Positions 5,907 to 6,094 of a stretch of 6,094 bases of DNA are shown piece by piece. Under the pieces are notes generated by a model. That model was not told where the DNA came from. It saw only the letters and a list, made by a program, of their open reading frames with translations, and made no database searches. Numbering within the stretch: position 1 is the stretch's first letter; each line of letters starts with the position of its first letter. Source of the stretch: Planctomycetales bacterium (GTDB lineage: Bacteria; Planctomycetota; Phycisphaerae; SM23-33); NCBI GenBank assembly GCA_030631085.1, contig DAOVLV010000127.1:1-6094 (forward strand), written 5' to 3'. A program made the translations under genes and the position numbers.

Positions 5907-6094
5907 TTAATTAATGTCCGCGTGGTACTCCTGGAGGGCTTTGACTCCACTGCCGCTGCTGCGATAGGCGGCGATGCCCTCGGCGGCGGCTTCGGCGGCG
6001 CTGAGCGTCGTAATATACGGAATCTTGTACTTAATAGCCGACTTGCGGATGTAGGAATCGTCGTACTGGCTCATCTTGCCGATAGGCGTATTGA
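5907..6094 (-). CDS. carB: Carbamoyl-phosphate synthase large subunit, C-terminal end, cut by the right edge
   Basis: Only the last 61 residues and the TAA (5907-5909) are visible; the start lies beyond the right edge. The visible part begins NTPIGKMSQYDDSYIRKSA and continues IKYKIPYITTLSAAEAAAEGI, then ends in a short ALQEY tail. NTP(I/T)G, the D-S-Y-I-R-K-S-A helix and the Y-x-x-P-Y-x-T-T strand are typical of the CarB C-terminal allosteric domain, which has the methylglyoxal synthase-like fold. CarB makes carbamoyl phosphate from glutamine-derived ammonia, bicarbonate and ATP together with CarA, for pyrimidine and arginine synthesis. In characterised enzymes this domain binds the regulators UMP and ornithine, but too little is visible to judge effector sites. 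No strong hairpin with a T-run follows the stop; it may end Rho-dependently or read into the leader region downstream. Confidence 0.92.
   Translation of the reverse strand, partial: NTPIGKMSQYDDSYIRKSAIKYKIPYITTLSAAEAAAEGIAAYRSSGSGVKALQEYHADIN

Overview
The window (about 6.1 kb, roughly half G+C) reads as bacterial chromosomal core sequence. The best guess for the organism is Planctomycetota, probably Phycisphaerae-like. The reasons are a secreted protein ending in a PEP-CTERM sorting tail with a short Arg/Lys end, a prepilin peptidase with the charged NPRKEILRE insertion, a compact Rho, and two families of degenerate intergenic inverted repeats (GGATTACAGGGATT type and CACAAAG type) that I remember from environmental Gram-negative genomes. 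The phylum is inferred, not shown by a marker gene.

Plus strand, left to right: the C-terminal part of a prepilin peptidase (1-653, cut by the left edge); a 194-nt intergenic stretch with a direct repeat and a very long hairpin; a small two-helix membrane protein resembling LapA (848-1165); an OmpA-type peptidoglycan-binding lipoprotein (1242-1922); a CACAAAG inverted repeat that could act as a terminator; hisA (2047-2769); and rho (start at 2956 preferred, end 4128).

Minus strand, from the right edge: the last 61 codons of carB (5907-6094); a 328-nt gap with a good sigma70-like promoter and a leader of about 230 nt that can fold; and a secreted C39-like cysteine peptidase-fold protein with a P-domain-like beta-sandwich and a PEP-CTERM tail (4322-5578). 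This gene converges on rho.

The genes do not form one pathway. The first three concern the envelope (pilin processing, inner membrane, peptidoglycan tethering). hisA, rho and carB are housekeeping genes. The PEP-CTERM protein is the most accessory-looking gene. I found no CRISPR array, transposase, integrase, tRNA or rRNA, and no clear new multi-gene system. The most unusual signals are the intergenic hairpin at 716-831, the leader and domain combination of the PEP-CTERM gene, and a possible missing third catalytic residue in its peptidase domain.
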